Source of the DNA: Ilyomonas sp965199845
Lineage (GTDB): Bacteria; Bacteroidota; Bacteroidia; Chitinophagales; Chitinophagaceae
DNA: 64,000 nt
Direction of reading: 5' to 3'
NCBI GenBank assembly: GCA_965199845.1
Contig: CBDATZ010000009.1
Span: 48,701 to 112,700 of the forward strand
In this document: positions 33,950 to 43,055 of the stretch, piece by piece
How positions within the stretch are numbered: the first letter of the stretch is position 1
Layout: every line of letters starts with the position of its first letter
Position numbers and translations under genes: made by a program
The notes under the pieces: model-generated
Told to the model about the DNA's origin: nothing
Databases searched by the model: none
What the model saw: the letters and a program-made list of their open reading frames with translations, nothing else

Positions 33950-34819
33950 ATGCCTACACTTCGCAACGATATTTTAGAGGTTGACATCAGCGCACAAGGC
34001 GCCGAGCTGCAAAGCATTTATAATAAAAAAACGAATCTTGAATATTTGTGGAACGCCGATCCGCAATATTGGCCAAAACACAGTCCTGTATTGTTTCCTG
34101 TTGTTGGCGAACTAAAAAACGGCAGCTATACTTATAACGGAAATGCGTATCAGCTAGGTCGTCATGGTTTTGCGCGCGATATGCAGTTTACCATAACAGA
34201 TCACACAGAATTATCCGTTACATTTACCATTACCGACACGCCGGAAACGCTGGCTATTTATCCCTTCCCATTTTCTTTTTCTGTACAATACACCATTGAT
34301 GAAAGCCGGTTGTATGTAGTTTATACCGTACAAAATACAGGTAATGAAATGATGTATTTTTCTGTTGGTGGTCACCCGGCTTTTAAATTGCCGCTTACAG
34401 ACAATACAGACTTTGAAGATTATTATCTTGCTTTCAGCCAGTTTGAAAACGCAAAGCGTTACCCGTTATCATCCAATGGATTGATAGAAACCACGCCGGC
34501 AGAATTTTTTCACACTGCAGAAAGATTACCATTAAAAAGAAGTTTATTTTACGAAGATGCCATTGTATTTAAAGACTTTCAAAGCAATAGCATTACCGTA
34601 AAAAACGACAATATACCAAATGGTTTTACGGTTTATTTTGAAGGCTTTCCGTTCTTAGGAATCTGGAATAAAAAAGACGCAAACTTTCTTTGTATTGAAC
34701 CTTGGTGCGGTATTGCCGACAGCACAGATGCAAGTGGTGATATTACTGAGAAAGAAGGTATTAACCTGTTACCGCCTGCAGGAATTTTTGAAAGACAATG
34801 GAGTGTTGAACTATTCTGA
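33950..34819 (+). CDS. aldose 1-epimerase-like protein (YeaD/LacX type)
   Basis: A 289-residue galactose-mutarotase-fold protein. LEYLWNADPQYWPKHSPVLF (cited in 20) and PVVGELKNGSY open the beta-sandwich, GRHGFARD (about 66) holds a conserved His, and YFSVGGHPAFKLPL (about 140) the catalytic-type His. WCGIADSTDASGDITEKEGI (about 260) is typical of the LacX-like subgroup. These act on free or phosphorylated aldoses; the substrate here is unknown. The ATG at 33950 is favoured over an upstream TTG. No signal peptide, so cytoplasmic. Confidence 0.85.
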   Translation: MPTLRNDILEVDISAQGAELQSIYNKKTNLEYLWNADPQYWPKHSPVLFPVVGELKNGSYTYNGNAYQLGRHGFARDMQFTITDHTELSVTFTITDTPETLAIYPFPFSFSVQYTIDESRLYVVYTVQNTGNEMMYFSVGGHPAFKLPLTDNTDFEDYYLAFSQFENAKRYPLSSNGLIETTPAEFFHTAERLPLKRSLFYEDAIVFKDFQSNSITVKNDNIPNGFTVYFEGFPFLGIWNKKDANFLCIEPWCGIADSTDASGDITEKEGINLLPPAGIFERQWSVELF

Positions 34820-34840
34820 TTTGTACGTTGTAATCATCAC

Positions 34841-36196
34841 ATGAAACTATATTTTCTGTTTTTCTTTTTGTTGTTTTCACATTATGTTTTTGCACAACAA
34901 GACACAATTTCTGACAATAACCAAAGCCGTTCAAAGTCGCTTTGGTCAACCCATTTTCAGTTCACGGCGGTATCGCAAAGTCATTCTTCTTTTAAGTCAA
35001 AATACGCGGGCACCAATAGTTTGTACAACGGTGTAGAAAGAGGATTTCTAACCATTACCAGCACGGCTTATATTGGCCGGAAATTATGGCGTTATACAAA
35101 CGTATATGCCAATCCGGAAATTTCGGGCGGCAAAGGGGTAAGCGGCGCGCGTGGTATTGCAGGTTTTACCAATGGCGAATCGTTTCGTATCGGCGATCCG
35201 CAACCAGCTTTATATATGGCGAGATATTATTTACAGCAACATATTGCTTTATCTGCAAATCAATATGATACCATTGAGGAAGACGCCAACCAGGTAAAAG
35301 AAATTGTTCCGGCAAGACGAATTACCATTACCGCGGGTAAGTTCGCGCTAAGCGATTTTTTTGATGCCAATAGTTATAGTCACGACCCAAGAACACAGTT
35401 TTTAAACTGGTCTTTAATGAGCAATGGCGCCTGGGATTATCCGGCTAATACGCGCGGTTACACGTTAGGTATTATGGCTGAATGGATAAACCCGGGATGG
35501 ACATTGCGGGTAAGCGGTGTGCAGGTTCCTGAAAAGGCAAACGGACCTTATCTGAATAAAAAAATAGGTGCTGTAAATGGTGCTGCGCTTGAGTTTGAGA
35601 AGTCTGTTATTCTTGGAAATAGAAAAGGCACAATCCGTTTACTGGGTTTTAGAAATATGGTAAATGCGCCTTCTTACCAGCAAACAGTTACCGAAATGAA
35701 AATGGGTGATAGTTCGGCACTTCCTGTATTTACGGGTGATGAATACAATACAAAATATCACAGTGCAAAATATGGTGTTGGCATCAACGCCGAGCAGGAA
35801 TTATCTGGTAATACAGGTCTCTTTATTCGCGCTTCTTACAACGATGGCAAAACAGCAACCTGGGCATATACCGAAATTGATCAAAGCATTAGCGCAGGCG
35901 TTCAGATAAAAGGAAGTAGCTGGAAACGGGCAGATGATGTATTTGGAATTGCCGTTGTTGCCAATGGCATTTCAAAAGACCACCAGGCATTTTTGAAAGC
36001 GGGCGGTTATGGTTTTATTATTGGTGATGGTAACTTAAACTACAGCAGCGAAAACATTGGTGAAGTATATTATAACGCAAAGCTGTTTAACCACATGTAT
36101 TTCTCAGCAGATTACCAGTTTGTGGCTCACCCGGCATATAATAAAGACAGAGGTCCTGTTAGTGTTTTTTCTTTGCGCGGACACATTGAATTTTAA
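34841..36196 (+). CDS. carbohydrate-porin-like outer membrane protein (OprB family)
   Basis: A 451-residue outer-membrane barrel. Signal peptide about 1-18 (MKLYFLFFFLLFSHYVFAQ). The mature part has LWSTHFQFTAVSQSH near the start, ITAGKFALSDFFDANSYSHD (about 163) and FLNWSLMSNGAWDYPANTRG (about 187), the most conserved stretch of OprB-type porins; the chain ends HIEF, an aromatic C-terminus as required for barrel insertion. It should let sugars or other small solutes through the outer membrane. Follows the epimerase-like gene by 21 bases, so a sugar-related pair is likely. Its TAA overlaps the stop of the convergent Uma2 gene. Confidence 0.82.
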   Translation: MKLYFLFFFLLFSHYVFAQQDTISDNNQSRSKSLWSTHFQFTAVSQSHSSFKSKYAGTNSLYNGVERGFLTITSTAYIGRKLWRYTNVYANPEISGGKGVSGARGIAGFTNGESFRIGDPQPALYMARYYLQQHIALSANQYDTIEEDANQVKEIVPARRITITAGKFALSDFFDANSYSHDPRTQFLNWSLMSNGAWDYPANTRGYTLGIMAEWINPGWTLRVSGVQVPEKANGPYLNKKIGAVNGAALEFEKSVILGNRKGTIRLLGFRNMVNAPSYQQTVTEMKMGDSSALPVFTGDEYNTKYHSAKYGVGINAEQELSGNTGLFIRASYNDGKTATWAYTEIDQSISAGVQIKGSSWKRADDVFGIAVVANGISKDHQAFLKAGGYGFIIGDGNLNYSSENIGEVYYNAKLFNHMYFSADYQFVAHPAYNKDRGPVSVFSLRGHIEF

Positions 36197-36744
36197 GCTG
36201 GTTTATAAACTTCTTTCACGGTAAAGCTGGCCGATAAATGAGGTAACGCAATAACATCATTTTCGCTTGTGTAGGTTTCCGTTAACCATTCGCTTTCTTC
36301 ATTTTTAAAATAGAATATCACAACTTGTTGTTCCGGTTCAATACACAAATAATATTGCAGCGTTTCTGCTTTTTGATATTGTAAAAACTTGTCTACCAAA
36401 TTGTATTTTCGGGTTGATGGCGACAATACTTCTGCAATCAGGACAGGTTTTTCTGCATAATATCGCGCTGAATCAGTTTCACAAATCATAACATCTGGAT
36501 AGAAGAAATTTTTGTCAGAAGTTTTAAATTTATAGCTTTCAAACGCTATCATATATTTTTCTTCACCAAAAAGCTTAGTAAATAAGATTATCAATCGTAA
36601 GACTATACCATTATGATATTTACTGATGCCACTCATTTCATAAAGGTTTCCGTTGATTAGTTCGTGCCGGGTTTCACTCCTTTCTTCAAAAGCAAAATAT
36701 TCTTCTTCGGTTGTAAAATTTGATTTGATAGCCATGCGCTGCAT
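36193..36744 (-). CDS. Uma2 family (DUF820) PD-(D/E)XK nuclease-like protein
   Basis: A 183-residue soluble protein of the Uma2 family, a restriction-endonuclease-like fold widespread in cyanobacteria and Bacteroidota with no settled function. EEEYFAFEERSETRHELING (about 12-31) is the N-terminal signature. FFYPDVMICETDS (about 83) and PVLIAEVLSPSTRKYNLVDK (about 101-120) hold the D, E and K residues of the active site. LQYYLCIEPEQQVVIFY ends the core. Complete. Single gene; a -7 box lies at 36762-36769. Confidence 0.9.
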   Translation of the reverse strand: MQRMAIKSNFTTEEEYFAFEERSETRHELINGNLYEMSGISKYHNGIVLRLIILFTKLFGEEKYMIAFESYKFKTSDKNFFYPDVMICETDSARYYAEKPVLIAEVLSPSTRKYNLVDKFLQYQKAETLQYYLCIEPEQQVVIFYFKNEESEWLTETYTSENDVIALPHLSASFTVKEVYKPA

Positions 36745-36761
36745 CTTCTGACTTATTTACT

Positions 36762-36769
36762 CAAATATA
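36762..36769 (-). promoter_or_regulatory. -7 box of the Uma2 gene
   Basis: TATATTTG on the minus strand, 17 bases before the ATG; no -33 TTG at the usual distance. Confidence 0.3.
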
Positions 36770-36779
36770 AATTTAATTA

Positions 36780-39299
36780 TTAAGAAGCCACTTCCGGATT
36801 CTTCTTTAAAAACTCTTTGTAAGCCAGAGCCAGCCTGATTTCTCCATAACTCACGTCATCACCAAGTTTTATTTTAATCGGGCCTAACGATTTTCCATCG
36901 TACTCTTCCAAAGCCGGTTCAATTAAAACCAATTTTTCTCTTGTTACAAGTTCATCAACCGATATCATTCCTTCCTGTACAAAATGTGCCAGATGACCTT
37001 CAATAGTTTGTTTGGTAAGTTTGCGTTGCTCCACAATTTCGGCTAATGTTTTGCCTTCTTTGTATAATACAAACGTTTCTTTTTTTGTATCTGCTTTTGG
37101 TTCTGCCGCCTTTTCTTCCTCTACTTTTTCTTTCTCTTTTTTTTGCTTTTTTGTTTTCTTATCTGCCATCGAAGAAGTGAATCCATGTTCTTCTGCATAA
37201 CGATTGATAACACGCAAAAACCGCTCGCCATATTGATGAACTTTTACCTTACCAAAACCAGTTATTTGCACAAGTTGCGCTGATGTTGATGGCAAAAAGG
37301 TACTCATTTCATCCAGCGCGGCGCTACCGCAAACCATATAAATCGGCACTTGCTGATCGGCACAAATTGTATCGCGCAATTGGCGTAACTGGCGATACAA
37401 ATCGGGATGCGCATTTTCCGTTTTCGTTTCGCTTGTTCCTGCATACGCATTTACCGAAACATTACTGGTTGAAAAGTTCTTTTTCGCTTTGTTATACGCT
37501 TCTGTATTGAAACCATTTGCGCAACTTCTTAATAAAGAGAGCCGTAACGAAATGGCATGATACAAAGCGCGCAATTCGTTGTTATATGCTAAAGCAACCA
37601 TCTTGCTGTCGGTAATTGCAGGCGATTGCGGAATGATTTGATAAACAGCTTCCCATTCTTTTGTAAAATGCGCAACCGCAGACACAATGCGCTTTTGCGC
37701 CGTTTCGTTGTCTTCCGGTAATTCATCTCTTTCCAGCAACATCATCAGTTGCAATTCAAATTTCCGGGCAACCATTTGTTGTTGTTCTATCGTATTGTGC
37801 AAAACCGTCAGCCAATCTCCTGTGCCTTCATTAAACGAACTGTTGTGTTCGGTAAACACTTTCATTACACGACTGGATTGATATATAAGAGAACCAAAAT
37901 CAAACAGCTTTAAAATTGTGTCTTTCTGGTAATCAGATTTACTCTTTTCTAACTGCTGCGTAAGTGCGTCTATATTGTGTTTTTGCTGCGCGAACTGAAC
38001 AATACGTTCATCGTTGCGCATGTTGTACGGCGTGAGTTTACTTTTTAAAATAATACCGTTCAATGTTGTGCAACGGCTTAACGCCACATACACTTGCCCG
38101 GAAGCAAACGAAGAACCGGCATCAATTACGGCTTTTTCAAATGTTAGTCCCTGGCTTTTATGAATGGTGATTGCCCACGCATGTCGCAACGGAATTTGTT
38201 TGTACGAACCAACAATATCTTCTTCCACCGAATCGGCGTTTAATGTATAACGGATGTTGTTCCATTTTTCCGGCCGCACTTCAATATCGCCCGACACATC
38301 TTTGCATTTTACATAAACCGTATTGTCTTCCAGCCGCGTTACTTCTCCAATTTTTCCATTAAAAAAACGCTTTTCACCATCATTCTTTACAAACATTACC
38401 TGAGCGCCGATTTTCAGTTGCAGCTTCGAATCGGCCGGATACGTTTTATCATTAAAATCGCCCTGAATTTCTGCCTGGTAAATATGACTTTCGCCTTTTA
38501 AATTCTGTAGTTCTGTTGCGTTGATTGCATCTGCTTTGGCGTTGTGCGTGGTAAGAATAATATAACTATCGTTCTTAGGAATCATAAACTCAGGATCATA
38601 ACGATCATTCAGTTTTTCGAACGCTTCAAAATCCATTTCGTTATTACGAACTTTGTTCAGAATATCAATGAATGTTTTTTCGTTCTGACGATAAATTTTA
38701 TCCAACTCAATATGAACGGGCGGTTGCTCGGCCACAATTTTACTATCGAAGAAAAACGGGCTTTTATAATAGCCTGATAAAATGCTCCATTCTGTTTCGT
38801 TTACAACGGGCGGCAATTGAAACATATCGCCAATATACAATACCTGAACACCGCCAAACGGCTCGTTATGACGGTTGCGAAAACTGCGCAGAAGAATATC
38901 AATTGCATCAATCACATCGCAGCGAACCATGCTGATTTCATCAATGATCAGCAGCTCTAATTTTTGAAACACTTCTCTCCTTTCGCGGTTCACTTTTATA
39001 CGTCCCAGCAAATGATGTTTGTCCATCATTTCATCGTTTGAAGCAAAGCCCTGCGAACCCGGGATATAAGGCGTGAAAGGCAACTGGAAAAATGAATGAA
39101 TGGTAACGCCGCCTGCATTAATAGCAGCCACGCCGGTTGGCGCAACTACCGCTGTTTGCTTGTTGGTATTTTCTTTTATATATTTTAAAAACGTGGTTTT
39201 ACCTGTGCCCGCTTTTCCGGTTAGAAATACAGGACGACTGCTGTAATTTACAAAATCGGCAGCCATAGAAAACATGATATTTTTCGAGTCGTGAACCAT
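36780..39299 (-). CDS. Pif1-like helicase with HRDC and HTH domains
   Basis: An 839-residue SF1B DNA helicase. PVFLTGKAGTGKTTFLKYI (about 23-41) is Walker A, TAVVAPTGVAAINAGGVTIH (about 49-68) motif Ia, LLIIDEISMVRCDVIDAI (about 116) Walker B/motif II, and HAWAITIHKSQGLTFEKAVI (about 375) plus VYVALSRCTTLNGI the C-terminal RecD2-like motifs. The second half has an HRDC domain at about 650-720 (YRQLRQLRDTICADQQVPIY), a Lys/Glu-rich spacer (about 725-750) and a C-terminal HTH_40-type module (FVLYKEGKTLAEIVEQRKLT). The fused layout is known in Bacteroidota. Probable role in genome maintenance; substrates unknown. ATG at 39299 may be preceded in use by M9. Confidence 0.9.
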   Translation of the reverse strand: MVHDSKNIMFSMAADFVNYSSRPVFLTGKAGTGKTTFLKYIKENTNKQTAVVAPTGVAAINAGGVTIHSFFQLPFTPYIPGSQGFASNDEMMDKHHLLGRIKVNRERREVFQKLELLIIDEISMVRCDVIDAIDILLRSFRNRHNEPFGGVQVLYIGDMFQLPPVVNETEWSILSGYYKSPFFFDSKIVAEQPPVHIELDKIYRQNEKTFIDILNKVRNNEMDFEAFEKLNDRYDPEFMIPKNDSYIILTTHNAKADAINATELQNLKGESHIYQAEIQGDFNDKTYPADSKLQLKIGAQVMFVKNDGEKRFFNGKIGEVTRLEDNTVYVKCKDVSGDIEVRPEKWNNIRYTLNADSVEEDIVGSYKQIPLRHAWAITIHKSQGLTFEKAVIDAGSSFASGQVYVALSRCTTLNGIILKSKLTPYNMRNDERIVQFAQQKHNIDALTQQLEKSKSDYQKDTILKLFDFGSLIYQSSRVMKVFTEHNSSFNEGTGDWLTVLHNTIEQQQMVARKFELQLMMLLERDELPEDNETAQKRIVSAVAHFTKEWEAVYQIIPQSPAITDSKMVALAYNNELRALYHAISLRLSLLRSCANGFNTEAYNKAKKNFSTSNVSVNAYAGTSETKTENAHPDLYRQLRQLRDTICADQQVPIYMVCGSAALDEMSTFLPSTSAQLVQITGFGKVKVHQYGERFLRVINRYAEEHGFTSSMADKKTKKQKKEKEKVEEEKAAEPKADTKKETFVLYKEGKTLAEIVEQRKLTKQTIEGHLAHFVQEGMISVDELVTREKLVLIEPALEEYDGKSLGPIKIKLGDDVSYGEIRLALAYKEFLKKNPEVAS

Positions 39300-39404
39300 G
39301 GGTTATAACGTGTTTTTAAAGATAAAAAATCTTTAGTTTTTTACGTTTTATAAATCTGTTAAGATACGTTTTTTACATGTTTATAATTTTGCCGATAAAA
39401 AATT

Positions 39405-40058
39405 TCAGTCGCCGGTTTGGCTGTCCGGTGCACTAAGAGGTTTTGATTGTAGCGAGCCTTTTTGCCGGAGAAAAATAGTGAACACAATCATACAAAAGAT
39501 AGAAAGAAATTCGCTTTGCCAGTTTTCAAAAGATTCAAACCAAAACTGATTGTCGCCTATGTATTGAGCCGCTTTCATAACAGGTTTTCCTTTTAAAATC
39601 TGTTCGTTATTGTAATTGTACAAACTGCCGTAAAAATGCAAAATAAAAGAAATGGCAAACAAAAGAAAGAAAGCAATGCTTAACGAATTTTGATAAAGCA
39701 ACAATCGCAAACCACCTTTTGTAACCGGTTTGGGAAAATCCTTTTTTGCTTCCGTTTCTTCATCAACTTCTTCCTTTTTATCCGGGTCTTTCGATTCGGC
39801 AGAGCCGCGCTGGTAAAGGAAAACGGTTAGCAATATGTAAATGCTCATTTGCAGAAATTCGCTTTCCCAGTTTTCAAATGTGGCTTCAAAAAAATGTCCG
39901 GATGTAAGATATTCTCCAAACGTAAAAGGCTTACCGTGATATTCCCGAATCTCTTCGTTACAGTTCTTAAATCCGGCTATCATTTGCCCGGCGAGCGAGC
40001 CGAAGAACAGCAAAAGAATCGTTATAGACAAACCATTATTCCTGAAAAATTTCTTCAT
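39405..40058 (-). CDS. DUF6766-like membrane protein with internal duplication
   Basis: A 217-residue inner-membrane protein with four hydrophobic segments in two similar halves. Half one (about 1-85): NNGLSITILLLFFGSL, then FFEATFENWESEFLQMSIYI and FLYQRGSAESK. Half two (about 118-210): YQNSLSIAFFLLFAIS, then FWFESFENWQSEFLSIF and FLRQKGSLQSK. The halves are joined by a highly charged linker (about 86-117). It resembles DUF6766 proteins from memory. Function unknown. Single gene. Confidence 0.75.
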   Translation of the reverse strand: MKKFFRNNGLSITILLLFFGSLAGQMIAGFKNCNEEIREYHGKPFTFGEYLTSGHFFEATFENWESEFLQMSIYILLTVFLYQRGSAESKDPDKKEEVDEETEAKKDFPKPVTKGGLRLLLYQNSLSIAFFLLFAISFILHFYGSLYNYNNEQILKGKPVMKAAQYIGDNQFWFESFENWQSEFLSIFCMIVFTIFLRQKGSLQSKPLSAPDSQTGD

Positions 40059-40183
40059 CGCAATTATTGAAAAATGTAATGTTACTCATTTATCGGCTAA
40101 CTATTTTCTGCTTCTTCATAACAACTTTCAAACTTGTTCTTATTGTTGATGATAACCAGAAAGGCTGTTTATATTTTATCTAT

Positions 40184-40232
40184 AAAAAACCCGGCGAAGC
40201 CTGAAACAATTGATATTTCAAACTTCGCCGGG
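40184..40232 (-). terminator. terminator of the sugar dehydrogenase gene
   Basis: CCCGGCGAAG (40190-40199) and CTTCGCCGGG (40223-40232) form a 10 bp perfect stem; the loop holds a small TGAAA/TTTCA hairpin; six T residues follow on the minus strand. Confidence 0.85.
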
Positions 40233-40271
40233 ATAAATAACAATACGATTTTACAACAAGATCGTTTTTGT

Positions 40272-41492
40272 CTAATCAACTTTCTTTACGAACATCGGTT
40301 GCTTGTTATAAGCAATACGATAAATATATCCGTTCGCATCATCCGCAAATAACATTGAGCCATCTTTCAATTGCGCCAGTCCGCACACACGGGCAAACAT
40401 AGAAGAATCAGCATCCTTATAAAATCCGGTTATGAAATCACTGATTTCAACCGGCTTACCGCCTTCATAATGAATACGAACCAGGCGATAACCTGACGGA
40501 TGTTCACGATTCCAGGAACCATGCATGGTTACAATCGCATCATTTTTATATTCTTTAGGAAACTGATTTCCGGTATAAAATAACAAATCCATTGCCGCCG
40601 CATGTGCTGTATATAGTAACTCCGGAAATGTTGTTTGCAACGCATATTGACGATACGTCAAATTTGGCGGACTTGCATGTAAATCAAACTTTCCTTTTTC
40701 ATATACATACGGCCAACCATAATTGTGACTTTCCATAATGTGGTTTACTTCTTCCTGCTGAGCCGTATCGCCCAGCCAGTCTATTCCCTGGTCAAATCCC
40801 CAAAGTTGTTTTGTAACCGGCTGCCAGCCAAAACCAATTGTATTGCGCAAGCCTTTTGCAAAAATGTGGCGGTTGCTTCCATCTGCATTACATTGAAGTA
40901 AAGTTGCGTTTTCTTCATTCGGTTCATCGCAGGAATTGCATGTACTTCCCACGGAAATATACAGTTTTCCATCCGGGCCAAAATGAAGTGTTCGGTTTGG
41001 ATGTTGCCCGCCATCCGGCAGGTTTGATATGATCATATTCAGACTGTCTAACGTACCATCTTTTTTAATGTTGGCGGTAAAAACTTGCGTTACCGTTACC
41101 AAATACAATTTGCCGTCGTGATAATCAATGCCATGCATTTGTTCTTTCCGAGCCACAACTTTTATTACATCGGCTTTGCCATCGTTATTATTATCCTTTA
41201 AAAGCGTAACCGTGCCGGCATCGCGGTCGGTAGCATACACAAAACCTTCCGGCGTTACTTCCAACATGCGCGGCTTGTTTAAACCGGAAGCAAATGGTGT
41301 TACGGTAAATCCGTCAGGCGCCTGAATTTGCTTCAACCTGGCAGGCGTAACATCAACTTGTTTTGCACGAAAAATATGTCCCAACATCTGGTCGGTAATC
41401 ACTTGCTTGTTGCCGTCTTGCGCATAGCCCGATGCGAAACCACAAAAGCAAAGAAGAAACAAAAGCTTATAGCTTTGTATAGGTGTTTTCAT
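40272..41492 (-). CDS. PQQ-dependent sugar/sorbosone dehydrogenase-like protein
   Basis: A 406-residue secreted six-bladed propeller of the glucose/sorbosone dehydrogenase family. Signal peptide about 1-24 (ending SGYAQ). IQAPDGFTVTPFASGLNKPR (about 50-69) is the usual start; GQHPNRTLHFGPDGKLYISV, TCNSCDEPNEENATLLQ, FAKGLRNTIGFGW, WGFDQGIDWLGD and MHGSWNREHPSGYRLVRI (about 330) follow. These proteins oxidise sugars with PQQ in the periplasm, but many family members have no proven activity. Single gene with its own terminator. Confidence 0.87.
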   Translation of the reverse strand: MKTPIQSYKLLFLLCFCGFASGYAQDGNKQVITDQMLGHIFRAKQVDVTPARLKQIQAPDGFTVTPFASGLNKPRMLEVTPEGFVYATDRDAGTVTLLKDNNNDGKADVIKVVARKEQMHGIDYHDGKLYLVTVTQVFTANIKKDGTLDSLNMIISNLPDGGQHPNRTLHFGPDGKLYISVGSTCNSCDEPNEENATLLQCNADGSNRHIFAKGLRNTIGFGWQPVTKQLWGFDQGIDWLGDTAQQEEVNHIMESHNYGWPYVYEKGKFDLHASPPNLTYRQYALQTTFPELLYTAHAAAMDLLFYTGNQFPKEYKNDAIVTMHGSWNREHPSGYRLVRIHYEGGKPVEISDFITGFYKDADSSMFARVCGLAQLKDGSMLFADDANGYIYRIAYNKQPMFVKKVD

Positions 41493-41724
41493 TAAATAGG
41501 TTTTTATTCTCTATCACAAATTTTCTGCCGTATAAATTAATTTTTAATAATATAAAAAATCAGTTTTTATATTGATGAAATAAAACATGATTTACAGTTT
41601 CTGCATAGAGATTTACGCATTTATAAATACAGTATAAAACCTTCTTTTATTTATTGATATGACTGATTTTGCTTTTAAAAATTATTGTTCATAACATGAC
41701 GATTAATTCTTCCTGTAAGGATTG

Positions 41725-41757
41725 TTTGTGTCTTTAAAAAACTGGTTATTAAGTTTG
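41725..41757 (+). promoter_or_regulatory. promoter of phzF-like gene and rnhA
   Basis: TTTG (41725-41728), 21 bases, TAAGTTTG (41750-41757), 20 bases before the ATG. A full consensus match. Confidence 0.65.
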
Positions 41758-41777
41758 CAGACTTAAATACAAAGAAG

Positions 41778-42569
41778 ATGCACTTACCAATCTATATTGT
41801 TCATGCGTTTACAGATGTTCTATTTGGTGGAAATCCGGCTGCCGTTTGCCCGCTCTCGAGTTGGCTGCCTGATGAATTGATGCAAAAATTAGCCAAAGAA
41901 AACAACCTGAGTGAGACAGCATTTTTTGTTCCGGAAGGCAAAGGTTTTCGCATTCGCTGGTTTACACCAACAACGGAAGTAAAGCTTTGCGGACATGCAA
42001 CATTGGCAACCGCACATATTATGTATACGGAATTGAATTATGAAAAAGACAATATTCTTTTTTACTCATTAAGCGGAGAATTAAAAGTTACACGTGTTGC
42101 TGAAAACCGCTTCCAGCTTGATTTTCCGGCAAATGAACCGCAGCCGTTACAAGATATTCCCGATGCGTTATTTTCGAGTTTGCATGTAGAAGCTTCGCCT
42201 GTTTTCAACAGTTCTTTTGATATGATGGTTGTATTGCCTTCGCAAAAAGATGTAGAAGAATTGCAGCCCGATTTTGCTTCGCTGGCTACTATAAAAGCAC
42301 GCGGCGTTATCTGCACGGCAAAAGGCGATAACAGCGATATTGTGGCTCGTTGTTTTTATCCGCAAACCGGTATTGATGAAGACCCGGTAACCGGTTCTGC
42401 ACATACGATTTTAGTTCCGTATTGGGCTGAAAAATCAGGCAAAACGCATTTGAAAAGCATCCAACTTTCTGCGCGTAAAGGCTATCTGGATTGCGAGTTA
42501 CAAGGCGATCGTGTATTGATGAGCGGCGCGGCCGTTACTTACCTGAAAGGAACTTTTTTTACTGACTAA
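41778..42569 (+). CDS. PhzF family isomerase-like protein
   Basis: A 263-residue protein of the diaminopimelate-epimerase fold. VHAFTDVLFGGNPAAVCPL (about 8-26) is the PhzF signature start, NNLSETAFFV (about 41-50) holds the catalytic-type Glu, LCGHATLATAHI (about 70) the GHATLA motif, and EDPVTGSAHTIL (about 205) the second half of the active site. Normal length. PhzF isomerises a phenazine precursor; most relatives, including this one, have no phenazine cluster and unknown substrates. rnhA follows 15 bases downstream in the same frame, likely cotranscribed. Confidence 0.92.
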   Translation: MHLPIYIVHAFTDVLFGGNPAAVCPLSSWLPDELMQKLAKENNLSETAFFVPEGKGFRIRWFTPTTEVKLCGHATLATAHIMYTELNYEKDNILFYSLSGELKVTRVAENRFQLDFPANEPQPLQDIPDALFSSLHVEASPVFNSSFDMMVVLPSQKDVEELQPDFASLATIKARGVICTAKGDNSDIVARCFYPQTGIDEDPVTGSAHTILVPYWAEKSGKTHLKSIQLSARKGYLDCELQGDRVLMSGAAVTYLKGTFFTD

Positions 42570-42584
42570 TTCTCATTTATTTCT

Positions 42585-43055
42585 TTGGATAATCAGCTTG
42601 TTATTTATACAGATGGAGCAGCCCGCGGCAATCCCGGGCGCGGCGGTTATGGCGTGGTAATGATGTATGGCGGCAAAAAAAAAGAATTGTCTGCCGGTTA
42701 TCGTATGACTACTAATAACCGTATGGAACTGATGGCGGTAATTGTGGCTTTGGAAGCTTTGAAGATAAGAGGTTTGTCGCCAACGATTTATACAGACAGT
42801 CAATATATTGTAAATGCGGTAACGAAACGATGGTTAGACACATGGATTAAAACGGATTTTAAAGGTGGCAAAAAAAATAAAGATTTATGGTTGAAATTTT
42901 ATGCGCTGGCAAAAGATTTTACAATCACGTTTCAATGGGTGAAAGGTCATGCGTCGAATGTATATAACAATCGTTGCGACCAGTTGGCCACTTCGGCTGC
43001 CGATGGAAATGTATTGCTGGTTGATGATGTGTATGAAGCGGAAGTAAAAAGTTAA
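42585..43055 (+). CDS. rnhA: ribonuclease HI
   Basis: A 156-residue RNase H that cuts RNA in RNA-DNA hybrids. Catalytic residues: Asp in YTDGAARGNPG (about 8-18), Glu in NNRMELMAV (about 44-52), Asp in YTDSQYIVNA (about 68-77) and the final Asp in YNNRCDQLA (about 129-137). The basic loop KRWLDTWIKTDFKGGKKN is present. The start must be non-ATG: the frame is closed by the preceding gene's TAA at 42567-42569, and between this and the conserved N-terminus only TTG at 42585 (or ATT at 42579) can serve. This suggests reduced translation or coupling to the PhzF-like gene. Confidence 0.95.
   Translation: MDNQLVIYTDGAARGNPGRGGYGVVMMYGGKKKELSAGYRMTTNNRMELMAVIVALEALKIRGLSPTIYTDSQYIVNAVTKRWLDTWIKTDFKGGKKNKDLWLKFYALAKDFTITFQWVKGHASNVYNNRCDQLATSAADGNVLLVDDVYEAEVKS

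Noticed and set aside
36193..36744. Restriction-modification or toxin system around the Uma2 gene
   Set aside because: No methyltransferase, antitoxin-like or defence gene is adjacent; neighbours are a porin and a helicase.
41778..42569. Phenazine biosynthesis
   Set aside because: The PhzF-like gene is solitary; no other phz gene is in the window.
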